From assembly GCA_049294415.1 (NCBI GenBank), contig JBAQCS010000037.1, forward strand, positions 1 to 45,571: 45,571 nt of DNA, written 5' to 3'. A program made the translations under genes and the position numbers. The DNA comes from JAEZRQ01 sp049294415 (GTDB lineage Bacteria > Patescibacteriota > Patescibacteriia > Patescibacteriales > UBA12465). Position 1 is the stretch's first letter; each line of letters begins with the position of its first letter. The notes under the pieces were generated by a model, which was not told the DNA's origin, did no database searches, and saw only the letters and a program-made list of their open reading frames with translations. This document shows, piece by piece, positions 7,646 through 15,948 of the stretch.

Positions 7646-8644
7646 TTATTGAGCACAACCAGCGGCTGCGGCTCCACCAGTAGCAGCACCTTCACCAAAT
7701 CCAGCAGCTGGAGTAGCTGAAGAAAGAGATGTTTCACATTCTTTTGGTTGATTATTAAAGGCTGCACAAATAGTCTTTAATAAGCTAGCACTATCACGAC
7801 CAGATTGAGCCTCTGTACCGTTGATAATTAAAGTTGGAGAACCACCTACACTGTATTTAGTATTATCTTCTTTTTGAACATTGAATCCAGGGAAAGTACC
7901 ACGGAAATCTTTGTTGTTTTTGAAGTTATCTAGAACACTGTAAGTTTTGTCTGTTTTAGCAACACAAGCAGCTAATTTGTCTGTATCAACATTAGCTTCA
8001 TTAAGACAAGTAGCACTTTGAGTCTCATCTTTTAAGAAACAAGTTAAATATTTAGCATATTTAGCATTTTGTTCTTTTTGAACACAATATTGAGTTAAAC
8101 TTTCTTTAAGTTCTTTTTCACCATGCATAGCATAGTCATTAAACTTAATAGAGAAATTAATTTTATTTCCTAAAGCAGCAACTACAGGTAAGATACCTTT
8201 TTCCATTTGAGTACCGTATGGGCAATGAGTCATTACGAATAATTCAACAACTGGTTTATCAGTCTTAGGTAAATTTTCTGGAGTAGCTGGAGTATTAGCA
8301 GCTTGATCGCCGCCAGCAGCAGCTTCAGTTGATTCACCGGTCTTCATAGCTTGAGGGAAGAATAATTTACCATCAAGAGTAGCGTATGATTCAACTTTTT
8401 GGTCACTACCAATATTTACCATTACTTTATAAAGACCATTTTCTTTAGTAACGCTGTCAATTTTAGCAGTAGCGCCAGGAGCCATTAAATTAGCGTTGAT
8501 ATAGTTTTCAAGGACAGTTTTAACAGCCTCAGGTTTTAGATTACCTTTGCCTTTGAATAAAAGAGTAGCCCCTAGAGCAATAAGGATAATAGCGACAAGC
8601 GCAATTGAACCAAAAATAATTTGCTTCTTCATTTTTTGTTTCAT
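7646..8644 (-). CDS. Membrane-anchored DsbA-like thiol oxidoreductase
   Basis: 332 residues. An N-terminal membrane anchor (about residues 9-29, IFGSIALVAIILIALGATLL) places the body outside the cell. Residues about 30-95 form a small domain, then comes an A/G/T/P linker, then a DsbA-like thioredoxin fold starting PVVELFVMTHCPYGTQMEKG. The active site is C-P-Y-G, with only the first cysteine of the usual CxxC. Many other cysteines follow (YC, TCFL, TCLN, AACV) and could give structural disulfides or a resolving thiol. The cis-Pro loop is GGSPTLIING. The tail is Ala/Gly-rich and ends G-C-A-Q. In this cell type it may assist folding of exported Cys proteins. A start 12 bases downstream (MKKQ) is equally possible. 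Confidence 0.82.
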   Translation of the reverse strand: MKQKMKKQIIFGSIALVAIILIALGATLLFKGKGNLKPEAVKTVLENYINANLMAPGATAKIDSVTKENGLYKVMVNIGSDQKVESYATLDGKLFFPQAMKTGESTEAAAGGDQAANTPATPENLPKTDKPVVELFVMTHCPYGTQMEKGILPVVAALGNKINFSIKFNDYAMHGEKELKESLTQYCVQKEQNAKYAKYLTCFLKDETQSATCLNEANVDTDKLAACVAKTDKTYSVLDNFKNNKDFRGTFPGFNVQKEDNTKYSVGGSPTLIINGTEAQSGRDSASLLKTICAAFNNQPKECETSLSSATPAAGFGEGAATGGAAAAGCAQ

Positions 8645-8678
8645 AATTTTTTAAATTAATTTTTTATAATCTTTGTCT

Positions 8679-8707
8679 ATTATAGCTGAAAATAAAGTAG
8701 TCGTCAA
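8679..8707 (-). promoter_or_regulatory. Promoter of the DsbA-like gene
   Basis: Minus strand: TTGACG (8707-8702), 17-base spacer, TATAAT (8684-8679). It begins just after the terminator of rluD. Confidence 0.85.
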
Positions 8708-8710
8708 AAG

Positions 8711-8737
8711 AAAATAACGGATTTAAACCGTTATTTT
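8711..8737. terminator. Terminator overlapping the rluD stop
   Basis: AAAATAACGG (8711-8720) pairs perfectly with CCGTTATTTT (8728-8737), loop of 7. The right arm includes the rluD stop codon. Confidence 0.85.
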
Positions 8738-9501
8738 AGCTTATTTAAAAAGTCGTCTAATTCCTTCGGTAATTCAATAGTATACAATTGTTTATTACCG
8801 TCTAAATCCTTAAAACCTAGTTCTTTGGAAACTAAGAATAAACGGTTTAAGCCAGACTTCTCGTTGCGTACCTTAGTCTTTTTAGTAAAATATAAGGGGT
8901 CGCCAAGTAAAGGACAGCCATAAGCAAACATATGAACTCTAATTTGGTGAGTACGACCAGTTTTAATTTTAACTTCTAATAAAGTGTAATTAACAAAACG
9001 TTTTAGTACTTCAAAATTAGTAATAGCTTCCTTGGATTGATCTTGGGCTTTTAAAATACCACGGTCGCGGTTACCAATTTTATTTTTATCAGTGATGGTA
9101 TCTGAGACACTAGGCAAAGCTGCCATTTTATAACCATCGCGAGATCTTCTAATTGGAAAATTAATAACATCTTCTTCTTTACTAATTTTACCGTGAGCTA
9201 AAGCAATATATTTTTTAGTAACGCGTCTAGCTTGAAATTGTTTTTTTAGATATTCAAAAGCTTTGTTATGTTTAGCCACTACCATCAAGCCACATGCTTC
9301 TTTATCAAGACGATGAACTAACCCAGGACGTAATGGGTCATCACCAACTTTCTCAATTTTAGGATATTTCTTTTTTAACCAATCAACTAAGGTTTCCTCT
9401 TCGATAGTAGGTCCTCCATGAGAAATTAAACCAGCCGGCTTATTAAGCACTAGATAATCATCATTCTCAAAAACAATAGTCGGCTCCAATTCTTTAGTCA
9501 T
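8731..9501 (-). CDS. RluA/RluD-family pseudouridine synthase
   Basis: 256 residues. Motifs: VLNKPAGLISHGG, RPGLVHRLDKEACGLMVVAK with the catalytic Asp in HRLD, RRVTKKYIALAHG, and KTGRTHQIRVHM near the end. The family isomerises uridines in rRNA or tRNA. There is no N-terminal S4 RNA-binding domain; the catalytic domain starts within about 10 residues. Many RluD proteins have one, so the site cannot be named. The usual HRLDKDTSG is HRLDKEACG here. It follows the flippase gene by 1 base and is probably cotranscribed. Confidence 0.93.
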   Translation of the reverse strand: MTKELEPTIVFENDDYLVLNKPAGLISHGGPTIEEETLVDWLKKKYPKIEKVGDDPLRPGLVHRLDKEACGLMVVAKHNKAFEYLKKQFQARRVTKKYIALAHGKISKEEDVINFPIRRSRDGYKMAALPSVSDTITDKNKIGNRDRGILKAQDQSKEAITNFEVLKRFVNYTLLEVKIKTGRTHQIRVHMFAYGCPLLGDPLYFTKKTKVRNEKSGLNRLFLVSKELGFKDLDGNKQLYTIELPKELDDFLNKLK

Positions 9502-9502
9502 A

Positions 9503-10954
9503 TTATTTTTTGTTTAATAAGATTTGTAAGTCGTTTTTAGTAATGCCTTTTAGTAGATATAGTATAGCAAAATATATGATACCCGATAAGGCTATGCCAA
9601 CCAGCAGCCAGGACCAATTATAAAAGTAATGGGAAGGTATTAAATATAAGAATAAACCCATTAAAACAGAGGCTATAATTGACTTGGACACTATTTTAAA
9701 ACTAGGAATAAATTTAGTTTGACGCCAGACTACATAGGCTGATAATAAGGCAATAACTAATTCACTATAAACAGTAGCTGAGGCGGCTCCAAGGTAAGAA
9801 AATTTTGGAATAAGTATTAGATATAATAAGACTGAGCTGATACTAACAAATAGATAATATTTAATCATCTTTTTTTGCTGGTCAATTGCCACTACGGCGT
9901 GAGCAAACATGCAACCTAGAAAAATAGCCAGAATCGCAAAAATTAAAATTTTTAAAATTAAACCACTAGGCGCGAATTCAGCTCCAGCGACTAATACGAC
10001 AATTGGCCTGGCTAGAATTAAAGCCCCGGCAATAATTGGTAGTGACATCAGTGCCATTAAATCAAAAGATTTTTGGAGGGTGATATAGAATAAATCTTTT
10101 TTTTGTTCGAACCAGTAAGCTGTTAAGAGTGGTAGAATAATGCCCGCAAACATAAAAGGTAAAGTGCTAAGTACATCAATAATGCGATAAGCAGCACCAT
10201 ATAAACCAACCTCAGACGGACTTTTAACAAGTGATAAGATTAAAGTATCAGTTTTTAAATATAGTAAATTAAGCACAATCGTAATCGCTAGTGGCCAACT
10301 TTTTTTGATAGTGTCTCCCCAGATTTTTTTATCAAAGCTTGGTCTTAAACCAATAAATTTTAAAGCTAATAAATAACTGATTAAAAAATTAGCAGCTGCA
10401 CTGATAACGCTGGCCCATAAAATACCATTCAAACCATAGTTAAATTTAATTGATAAATAAATACCGACAATTAAAATTACGCGGCTGACATTTTCAGCTA
10501 TCACAGCTTTATCCATTCTTAATTTCTTTTGAAAGAGGCCGATTAAAACTTGGCTTAAAGATGGAAATAAAAAAGAACTGGCGGCAATTAAAATACCAGT
10601 TTTAACAGCTAAGGAATAAGGTAAAAATAAAGCCACTAGTGGTGCTAGCCCAATAAATAAAATAATAGAGACTAGTCTTAAACCGAATAAATTATTAAGA
10701 ACTTTTTTTTCATCAACGCCCGGGATACTAATCATTTGAACTGTTACTAAAGTAAGACCTAGATCAGCGATGATAGCAAAGAAAGATAAAAAATTAATAA
10801 CAGCTGTATATTCTCCGAAGCCAGCGCGTCCTAAATATCTAGTCATCATGGCTAGTGAAATAAGACCAAGAGCGGTAGATAAAAATTTACCAACTAATTG
10901 AATGATTGTATTGTGAGCAATTTTAGAAGAGAGTGACATTGGTTTGTGTTTCAA
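9503..10954 (-). CDS. Polysaccharide/oligosaccharide flippase (Wzx-like, MATE/MOP superfamily)
   Basis: 483 residues with about 12-14 membrane segments along the whole length. The N-terminus IAHNTIIQLVGKFLSTALGLISLAMMTRYLGRAGFGEYTA is typical of polysaccharide biosynthesis (Wzx/RfbX-type) flippases, with the conserved R-x-LG-x-x-GFGxY pattern. It should move lipid-linked sugar units across the cytoplasmic membrane for a surface polymer or S-layer glycan. No glycosyltransferase lies next to it. MurJ is related but lacks this N-terminal pattern, so I prefer Wzx-like. It heads an operon with the pseudouridine synthase. I saw no convincing promoter in the 51-base gap to the pilin gene. Confidence 0.88.
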   Translation of the reverse strand: MKHKPMSLSSKIAHNTIIQLVGKFLSTALGLISLAMMTRYLGRAGFGEYTAVINFLSFFAIIADLGLTLVTVQMISIPGVDEKKVLNNLFGLRLVSIILFIGLAPLVALFLPYSLAVKTGILIAASSFLFPSLSQVLIGLFQKKLRMDKAVIAENVSRVILIVGIYLSIKFNYGLNGILWASVISAAANFLISYLLALKFIGLRPSFDKKIWGDTIKKSWPLAITIVLNLLYLKTDTLILSLVKSPSEVGLYGAAYRIIDVLSTLPFMFAGIILPLLTAYWFEQKKDLFYITLQKSFDLMALMSLPIIAGALILARPIVVLVAGAEFAPSGLILKILIFAILAIFLGCMFAHAVVAIDQQKKMIKYYLFVSISSVLLYLILIPKFSYLGAASATVYSELVIALLSAYVVWRQTKFIPSFKIVSKSIIASVLMGLFLYLIPSHYFYNWSWLLVGIALSGIIYFAILYLLKGITKNDLQILLNKK

Positions 10955-11005
10955 ATGATTTTTACGTATAATTAAGACAAGATACGATAATTATATCAAA
11001 CTAAT

Positions 11006-11440
11006 ATGTTTATTACTAAAAAACAAGTAGCATCTTTCATCTTTGTTTTAATCTTAGGAGTTTTACAGCTTAGCTCACTATTTGCAATTAGACCAGCTCA
11101 AGCTGATGAATCATTACTTAGTCAACAACCCTTATTAAAACAGGTTGGTGATCGCACTTATGGTGCTAACCAAAAGGATGTGCAGCTACTAGCAGTTGAT
11201 ATTATTAAAGTAGCTTTAACTTTTTTGGGTATTATTTTTCTAGGATTACTGTTATTTGCTGGTTTTAAATGGATGACTTCGGGTGGTAATGAAAAAACCA
11301 TTGAAGATTCAATAGGTCAGATTAAGGCGGCTGTCATTGGATTATTGTTAGTTTTAGCGGCCTGGGGAATAACCACTTATGTTGTCAAACTGTTGATTTG
11401 TGTCACCACTGCCTCAGGAACGGTCTGTAAATTCAAATAA
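11006..11440 (+). CDS. TrbC/VirB2-like pilin
   Basis: 144 residues. Signal-type N-terminus (KKQVASFIFVLILGVLQLSSLF, cleavage near AQA-DE), a short external stretch, then two membrane segments: about 70-90 (ALTFLGIIFLGLLLFAGFKWM) and 105-130. The linker TSGGNEKTIEDSIGQIKAA is the hallmark of the small TrbC/VirB2-like proteins abundant in CPR genomes. Known relatives form conjugative pili; in CPR the role is unproven and could be surface attachment or DNA uptake. No VirB4 or VirB6 gene is near. Two C-terminal cysteines (LIC, TVC) may form a disulfide. It is divergent from the flippase. Confidence 0.85.
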   Translation: MFITKKQVASFIFVLILGVLQLSSLFAIRPAQADESLLSQQPLLKQVGDRTYGANQKDVQLLAVDIIKVALTFLGIIFLGLLLFAGFKWMTSGGNEKTIEDSIGQIKAAVIGLLLVLAAWGITTYVVKLLICVTTASGTVCKFK

Positions 11441-11442
11441 CT

Positions 11443-11470
11443 TTGACAAAACTGTAAAATTTGCTATTAT
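11443..11470 (+). promoter_or_regulatory. Promoter of nusA
   Basis: TTGACA (11443-11448), 16-base spacer, TATTAT (11465-11470). The block TGCTATTATATA also occurs at the tig promoter (17619-17630). Start of RNA near 11477, leaving a leader of about 90 bases. Confidence 0.8.
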
Positions 11471-11478
11471 ATAGGCAG

Positions 11479-11510
11479 AAAGCTAGTTGTTAATACAATT
11501 AGCTTTTTCT
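11479..11510 (+). terminator. Terminator-like hairpin in the nusA leader (possible attenuator)
   Basis: AAAGCTAGTTGT (11479-11490) pairs with ACAATTAGCTTT (11495-11506) and is followed by T residues. It begins within a few bases of the predicted RNA start, so it cannot end the upstream gene alone and should stop or gate nusA transcription. A second hairpin, GGGCTA (11528-11533) with TAGCCC (11545-11550), lies 16 bases before the start codon. Confidence 0.65.
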
Positions 11511-11566
11511 ATAATTATCAATCAAAAGGGCTACTTTTTTAGGTTAGCCCCTAACAATTTAATAAT

Positions 11567-12829
11567 ATGTCTGAATTATCAGCAGCCATCAAACAGGTGT
11601 GCGAAGAGAAAAATTTAGATTTCAACACGGTTATTTCCACGATTGAGTTAGCGCTAGCAGCTGCTTATCGCAAGGATTACGGTGAAAAAAATCAAAACAT
11701 TAAAGTAAAGTTCGATCCTAATAATGGAACGAGCGAGATTTTTGATGTTAAAACTGTGGTAGAAGATTTGCCGGAGCAAGAAGAAGCAGAAATGCTACAA
11801 CACCTTTATAGCCACCCAGAAAAAGGGGCTAAAGAGGAACAATTTCATTTTGAACCAGAGCTAGATGCTAATGGTCAAGAAATTAAAAAGTTTAATCCTA
11901 AAACTGACATCCAAATTAAAGAAGCTGGTATTTTAAGATCCGGCGCTAAAGTTGGTGATGAAATTATTACTGAATTACCTATTCCAGAAAGTTACGGTCG
12001 TATGGCTGCTCAAACAGCTAAACAAGTTATTATTCAAAAACTAAGAGAAATGGAACGTGATATGATTTTCTCTGAATTTAAAGATAAGGAAAGAGACGTT
12101 GTTTCCGGTATTGTTCAACGCCGTGAAGGCCGTTTAGTTTTTGTTGATTTAGGTAAAGCTATTGGTATTTTACCAGCTGAAGAACAAATTTACGGTGAAA
12201 GATATAATGTTGGTGATCGCGTTAAGGTTTATGTTAAAGAAGTACGCGAAGGACATAAAGGTCCTGAAGTAGTATTATCTCGCCGCAGTGAAGAAATTTT
12301 ACGTAAGATTTTCTATTTAGAAATCCCAGAAGTAGCTAACGGTTTAGTAGAACTTAAGGCTGTGGCTCGTGAAGCTGGTTCTCGTTCTAAGGTAGCTATT
12401 TGGACTGACGCAGAAAATGTTGATCCAGTTGGATCATGCGTTGGTCAACGTGGTTCTAGAATTCAAACTATCATTTCTGAACTTGGTGGTGAAAAGGTTG
12501 ATATCATTGAATATAGCGAGAATCCTGCTAAATTTATTTCTAATGCTTTAGCTCCAGCTAAAATTACCGATATTGAATTAAATGAAAAGGAACATAAAGC
12601 TGTAGTTAAAGTAGCCTCTGATAAATTATCATTAGCTATTGGTAAGAGTGGTCAAAATGTTCGTTTAGCTGCCCACTTAACTGGTTGGAAAATTGATATT
12701 ATTGAAGATGGTGCCGCTGGCCCAGTTTTAATTGATAGTGAAGATCCTAAGGCAGCTGAAGAATTTGAGGAAACTGCTCATGTTGATGCTGAAGAAGCTC
12801 AAGACTTCGAAAAAGAGTTAGCCGAATAA
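11567..12829 (+). CDS. nusA: Transcription termination/antitermination factor NusA
   Basis: 420 residues. N-terminal RNA-polymerase-binding domain (about 1-150), S1 domain (about 165-240, with GIVQRREGRLVFVDLGKAIGILP), KH1 (VDPVGSCVGQRGSRIQTI) and KH2 (LSLAIGKSGQNVRLAAHL), then an acidic tail of about 35 residues. NusA rides on RNA polymerase and tunes pausing, termination and antitermination. Odd: the N-terminal domain has about 35 extra residues (around 65-125, LYSHPEKGAKEEQFHFEPE and onwards) compared with the usual family pattern. The leader has a terminator-like hairpin, which fits autoregulation by NusA itself. Confidence 0.95.
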   Translation: MSELSAAIKQVCEEKNLDFNTVISTIELALAAAYRKDYGEKNQNIKVKFDPNNGTSEIFDVKTVVEDLPEQEEAEMLQHLYSHPEKGAKEEQFHFEPELDANGQEIKKFNPKTDIQIKEAGILRSGAKVGDEIITELPIPESYGRMAAQTAKQVIIQKLREMERDMIFSEFKDKERDVVSGIVQRREGRLVFVDLGKAIGILPAEEQIYGERYNVGDRVKVYVKEVREGHKGPEVVLSRRSEEILRKIFYLEIPEVANGLVELKAVAREAGSRSKVAIWTDAENVDPVGSCVGQRGSRIQTIISELGGEKVDIIEYSENPAKFISNALAPAKITDIELNEKEHKAVVKVASDKLSLAIGKSGQNVRLAAHLTGWKIDIIEDGAAGPVLIDSEDPKAAEEFEETAHVDAEEAQDFEKELAE

Positions 12830-12857
12830 TTATCTAAAAATTTAAATAACAAGATTT

Positions 12858-14852
12858 ATGATCAACTTGATTATCTTGGGTAGCGCACTAGCCGCCATTA
12901 TCTATGGAGCTATCGTTATCCGCATGATTCTTAAAATGTCTGATGGTAATGAGCGTATGAAAGAAATCGCTCTAGCTATTCAACAAGGAGCTAGCGCTTT
13001 CTTAAATCGTCAGTATAAAACGGTAGCTATCGTGGCTGCAATTTTATTCTTAGTAGTTGGTTTTATCCCATCTTTAGGTTGGATGACTGCTGCGGCTTTT
13101 TTGGGCGGAGCTATTTTATCAGCTTTAACTGGCTACATCGGTATGTTTGTTAGCGTGCGCGCTAATGTTAGAACTGCTGAAGCTGCTCGTGGCGGTATGC
13201 AAAAAGCCTTAAACGTTGCTGTTTGGGGTGGAAGCGTAACTGGTATGTTAGTAGTTGGTTTAGCTTTAATGGGTACTGCCGGTTTTTATTTCTTAACTCA
13301 TGATTTAAATGCCATTATCGGTTTTGCTTTTGGTAGCTCACTTATCTCCATCTTCGCTCGTTTAGGTGGTGGTATTTATACTAAAGCAGCTGACGTTGGA
13401 GCTGACTTAGTTGGTAAGGTTGAAGCTTCTATTCCAGAAGACGATCCTCGCAACCCAGCTGTAATTGCTGATAACGTTGGTGACAACGTTGGTGATTGTG
13501 CTGGTATGGCTGCTGACTTATTTGAAACTTACGCTGTGACTACTATTGCTACTATGGTTTTAGGTCACTTAATTTTCAAGGGCAATGAAACTATTATTTT
13601 ATTTCCATTAGTTCTTGGCGCTGTTTCTATTATCGCTTCTATCATTGGTATTTTCTTTATCCGTTTAGGAAAAAAACAAAATATCATGGGAGCATTATAC
13701 AAAGGTTTAATCGCTGCTGGTGTACTATCAGCTATCGCTTTTTACTTTGTAACTAATTACTTTATTGTTGAAAATACTTTAAATATTTTCTTTGCTTCTT
13801 TAATTGGTTTAGTAGTAACTGGATTACTAGTTGTTATTACTGAGTATTATACTTCCACAGCTTTCTCTCCAGTTAAATCTATTGCTGAAGCATCACGCAC
13901 TGGTCATGGTACTAACGTGATTGCTGGACTTGCAGTTTCTATGAAATCAACTGCTGCTCCTATTATCGTTATTTGTTTAGCTATTTTAGGTGCTTACTCT
14001 TTAGCTGGTTTATACGGAATCGCTATTGCAGCGATGGCTATGTTATCCATGGCTGGTATCATTGTTACAATTGATGCTTACGGTCCAATTACTGATAATG
14101 CTGGTGGTATCGCTGAAATGGCTGAACTAGGGGACGATGTTAGAAACATCACCGATCCTCTTGATGCAGTTGGTAACACTACTAAAGCTGTAACTAAAGG
14201 TTACGCTATTGGTTCTGCCGCTCTAGCTGCTCTAGTATTATTTGCTGATTTCACTCAGAAGATTAAAGATGGTGGTGGAAGTGCTGAATTCTTAATTGAT
14301 AATCCATACGTTTTAATTGGTTTATTTATTGGCGGACTATTACCATATTTATTTGGTGCTATGGCTATGAAAGCGGTTGGAAAAACTGCTGGATCAGTGG
14401 TAGAAGATGTTCGTGCTCAATTTAAAGAAAAACCAGGTATCATGTTAAATACTGAAAAACCAGATTACGGACGCACCGTTGATATCGTAACTAAAGCAGC
14501 TATTAAAGAAATGATCGTGCCTGCTTTAATTCCAGTTTTAGTACCTATTATTGTAGGCTTTGCTTTCATGTCTCATGGTGTTGAGGCTTTAGCTGGCGTT
14601 CTTGTTGGTTCAATTATTACTGGTTTGTTTGTAGCTATTTCCATGACTTCTGGTGGTGGCGCTTGGGACAATGCTAAAAAATACATTGAACTTGGTAACT
14701 TTGGCGGTAAAGGTTCAGATGCTCACAAGGCAGCTGTAACTGGTGACACAGTTGGTGATCCTTATAAAGACACTGCTGGTCCAGCTATCAACCCAATGAT
14801 TAAAGTATTAAACATTGTAGCCTTGTTAATTGTTGGCTTACTTCTAAAATAA
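12858..14852 (+). CDS. hppA: Proton-translocating membrane pyrophosphatase, K+-independent type
   Basis: 664 residues with about 15-16 membrane segments. It couples hydrolysis of pyrophosphate to ion pumping across the cytoplasmic membrane. Core motifs: DVGADLVGKVE, DDPRNPAVIADNVGDNVGDCAGMAADLFE, and near the end GGAWDNAKKYIE and GDTVGDPYKDTAGPAINP, which bind PPi and Mg. The potassium-specificity segment reads GNTTKAVTKG; K and T at these positions are the signature of K+-independent proton pumps (K+-dependent ones have A and G). For a cell with limited metabolism it is a means of energising the membrane from biosynthetic PPi. It is 28 bases behind nusA and ends in a strong terminator. Confidence 0.96.
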   Translation: MINLIILGSALAAIIYGAIVIRMILKMSDGNERMKEIALAIQQGASAFLNRQYKTVAIVAAILFLVVGFIPSLGWMTAAAFLGGAILSALTGYIGMFVSVRANVRTAEAARGGMQKALNVAVWGGSVTGMLVVGLALMGTAGFYFLTHDLNAIIGFAFGSSLISIFARLGGGIYTKAADVGADLVGKVEASIPEDDPRNPAVIADNVGDNVGDCAGMAADLFETYAVTTIATMVLGHLIFKGNETIILFPLVLGAVSIIASIIGIFFIRLGKKQNIMGALYKGLIAAGVLSAIAFYFVTNYFIVENTLNIFFASLIGLVVTGLLVVITEYYTSTAFSPVKSIAEASRTGHGTNVIAGLAVSMKSTAAPIIVICLAILGAYSLAGLYGIAIAAMAMLSMAGIIVTIDAYGPITDNAGGIAEMAELGDDVRNITDPLDAVGNTTKAVTKGYAIGSAALAALVLFADFTQKIKDGGGSAEFLIDNPYVLIGLFIGGLLPYLFGAMAMKAVGKTAGSVVEDVRAQFKEKPGIMLNTEKPDYGRTVDIVTKAAIKEMIVPALIPVLVPIIVGFAFMSHGVEALAGVLVGSIITGLFVAISMTSGGGAWDNAKKYIELGNFGGKGSDAHKAAVTGDTVGDPYKDTAGPAINPMIKVLNIVALLIVGLLLK

Positions 14853-14871
14853 TAATTAGAAAATTGGATAA

Positions 14872-14905
14872 GAAAAAAGCCGTCTCATTGTGAGGCGGCT
14901 TTTTG
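14872..14905. terminator. Bidirectional terminator between hppA and the 14917 gene
   Basis: AAAAAGCCGTCTCA (14873-14886 or one base earlier) pairs with TGAGGCGGCTTTTT (14891-14904) with one G-U pair and a 4-base loop; A and T runs on the two sides serve the converging genes. Confidence 0.9.
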
Positions 14906-14916
14906 TAAGAGTGACA

Positions 14917-15357
14917 TTATTTACCAACTAACTCCGTGATAGCTTCCCAGTAGATGGGATGAAAAAAATTAATAAATTCACCGGGGGTGAGATTTAAATC
15001 GCGATTTTCTTCATTGAGCTTATCAACTGTGTTAATAAAGTAACGAGTCCAGATGACAGGGCTAACGGCCAGTTGTTTTATTTTGTCTTTAACAACTAAC
15101 AGCATAACATTTTCAATAACTATTTCTCCTTGAATAGAATCTTCAAGACGCTTGGGTAGTGCTTCTGATGTGATGCGACAGTAAGAAGTCATAATGGCGG
15201 CGTACAAATCATAACTTCGGCATTCGATGTCCAGTTCCGGTTCGTCGAGGCGAATGTCTTCTTGGCTGCTAATAGAATTTTTTTCGATAATTTCTTTTCT
15301 AACGTAGTTGTCAAAAAAGGCTTTTAAAATTTGTTCTTGTCTTTCAGTTAGTTCCAT
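14917..15357 (-). CDS. Unknown protein, tandem paralogue family A (copy 3)
   Basis: 146 residues, soluble, helical and acidic; family not recognised. N-terminus LTERQEQILKAFFDNYVRKEIIEK and C-terminus LNLTPGEFINFFHPIYWEAITELV align with the two genes upstream (15370-15843 and 16043-16480). The shared C-terminal pattern is L-x-L-x-x-x-E-[FL]-x-x-[FY]-x-x-P-[IL]-Y-x-E-x-[IV]-x-E. It starts 12 bases after the 15370 gene and probably shares its transcript. No known catalytic or DNA-binding motif stands out, although the N-terminal helix pair could be a degenerate helix-turn-helix. Confidence 0.75.
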   Translation of the reverse strand: MELTERQEQILKAFFDNYVRKEIIEKNSISSQEDIRLDEPELDIECRSYDLYAAIMTSYCRITSEALPKRLEDSIQGEIVIENVMLLVVKDKIKQLAVSPVIWTRYFINTVDKLNEENRDLNLTPGEFINFFHPIYWEAITELVGK

Positions 15358-15369
15358 GATGATGGTGTT

Positions 15370-15843
15370 TTAAAAGTTGGGAATGAGTTTTAATCTGTCA
15401 AAAATTTCTGTGACGACTTCTAAATAGAGAGGCCCAAGAAAGGCGGCTAGCTCTCCGCTCATTAAATCTAATTCGCGGTCATTTTCATTAAGCTCTTCAG
15501 CTAAATTATGAATTGATGGCTCGAAATAAATTAAGCGGGTCCGTAAATTTTTAAGCTTATGTTTTATAGCTAAAATCATTACGTCAGTCACTTGTTGTTC
15601 TTCGGCTAAATCTTTAAACCGCTTAGCTGGTAATTCAGTGTTATTAATTTTACAGGCAGCGGCTTCAATGGCAATAAACAAATAAGTTTGTTCACAATTT
15701 AATAATTTAGCGAAGGTCACTAGTTCGGTTAGATTAGTGCTCTCGCCATCTCTAATTAATTTTTTTTCAATCAGATCTTTTTTAACAAAATAATTAAAAA
15801 CTGCTTTGAGAATTTCTCGGTGTCTTTCGGGGCTCAGTTTCAT
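15370..15843 (-). CDS. Unknown protein, tandem paralogue family A (copy 2)
   Basis: 157 residues, soluble and helical; family not recognised. It has LSPERHREILKAVFNYFVKKDLIEK at the start and LDLMSGELAAFLGPLYLEVVTEIF near the end, matching its two neighbours. Compared with copy 3 it has an extra segment (LTELVTFAKLLNCEQ) in the first third and a tail LKLIPNF. It has its own promoter with a palindrome over the -10 box and the leader motif GAACCTTAAAAA. The 14917 gene follows in the same operon. Confidence 0.75.
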   Translation of the reverse strand: MKLSPERHREILKAVFNYFVKKDLIEKKLIRDGESTNLTELVTFAKLLNCEQTYLFIAIEAAACKINNTELPAKRFKDLAEEQQVTDVMILAIKHKLKNLRTRLIYFEPSIHNLAEELNENDRELDLMSGELAAFLGPLYLEVVTEIFDRLKLIPNF

Positions 15844-15851
15844 GTTTAATA

Positions 15852-15863
15852 TTTTTAAGGTTC
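15852..15863 (-). repeat. Leader motif GAACCTTAAAAA, copy 2
   Basis: Minus-strand GAACCTTAAAAA, 8 bases upstream of the start codon at 15843. Identical to the copies before the genes starting at 7508 and 29628. Confidence 0.7.
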
Positions 15864-15864
15864 A

Positions 15865-15910
15865 ACAATATTTCTAGTTAAATATTGTAATAATATAAGA
15901 CAAAAGTCAA
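15865..15910 (-). promoter_or_regulatory. Promoter with palindrome over the -10 box, upstream of the 15843 gene
   Basis: Minus strand: TTGACT (15910-15905), 17-base spacer, CAATAT (15887-15882). The -10 box lies in a perfect 9-bp inverted repeat, ACAATATTT (15865-15873) and AAATATTGT (15880-15888), which could be an operator. Confidence 0.6.
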
Positions 15911-15912
15911 TA

Positions 15913-15944
15913 AAAGAAAAAAGCCTCCGAGTTATTCGAAGGCT
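15913..15944 (-). terminator. Terminator of the 16043 gene transcript
   Basis: Minus strand: AGCCTTCG (15944-15937), a 7-base loop, CGGAGGCT (15929-15922), one G-U pair, then TTTTTCTTTT. It follows the structured element at 15949-16036. Confidence 0.8.
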
Positions 15945-15948
15945 TATC

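Noticed and set aside
9503..10954. MurJ lipid II flippase
   Set aside because: The N-terminal RYLGRAGFGEY pattern and length fit Wzx-like polysaccharide flippases better.
10955..11005. Divergent promoters between flippase and pilin genes
   Set aside because: Several weak -10-like boxes exist, but none has a convincing -35 at the right spacing on either strand.
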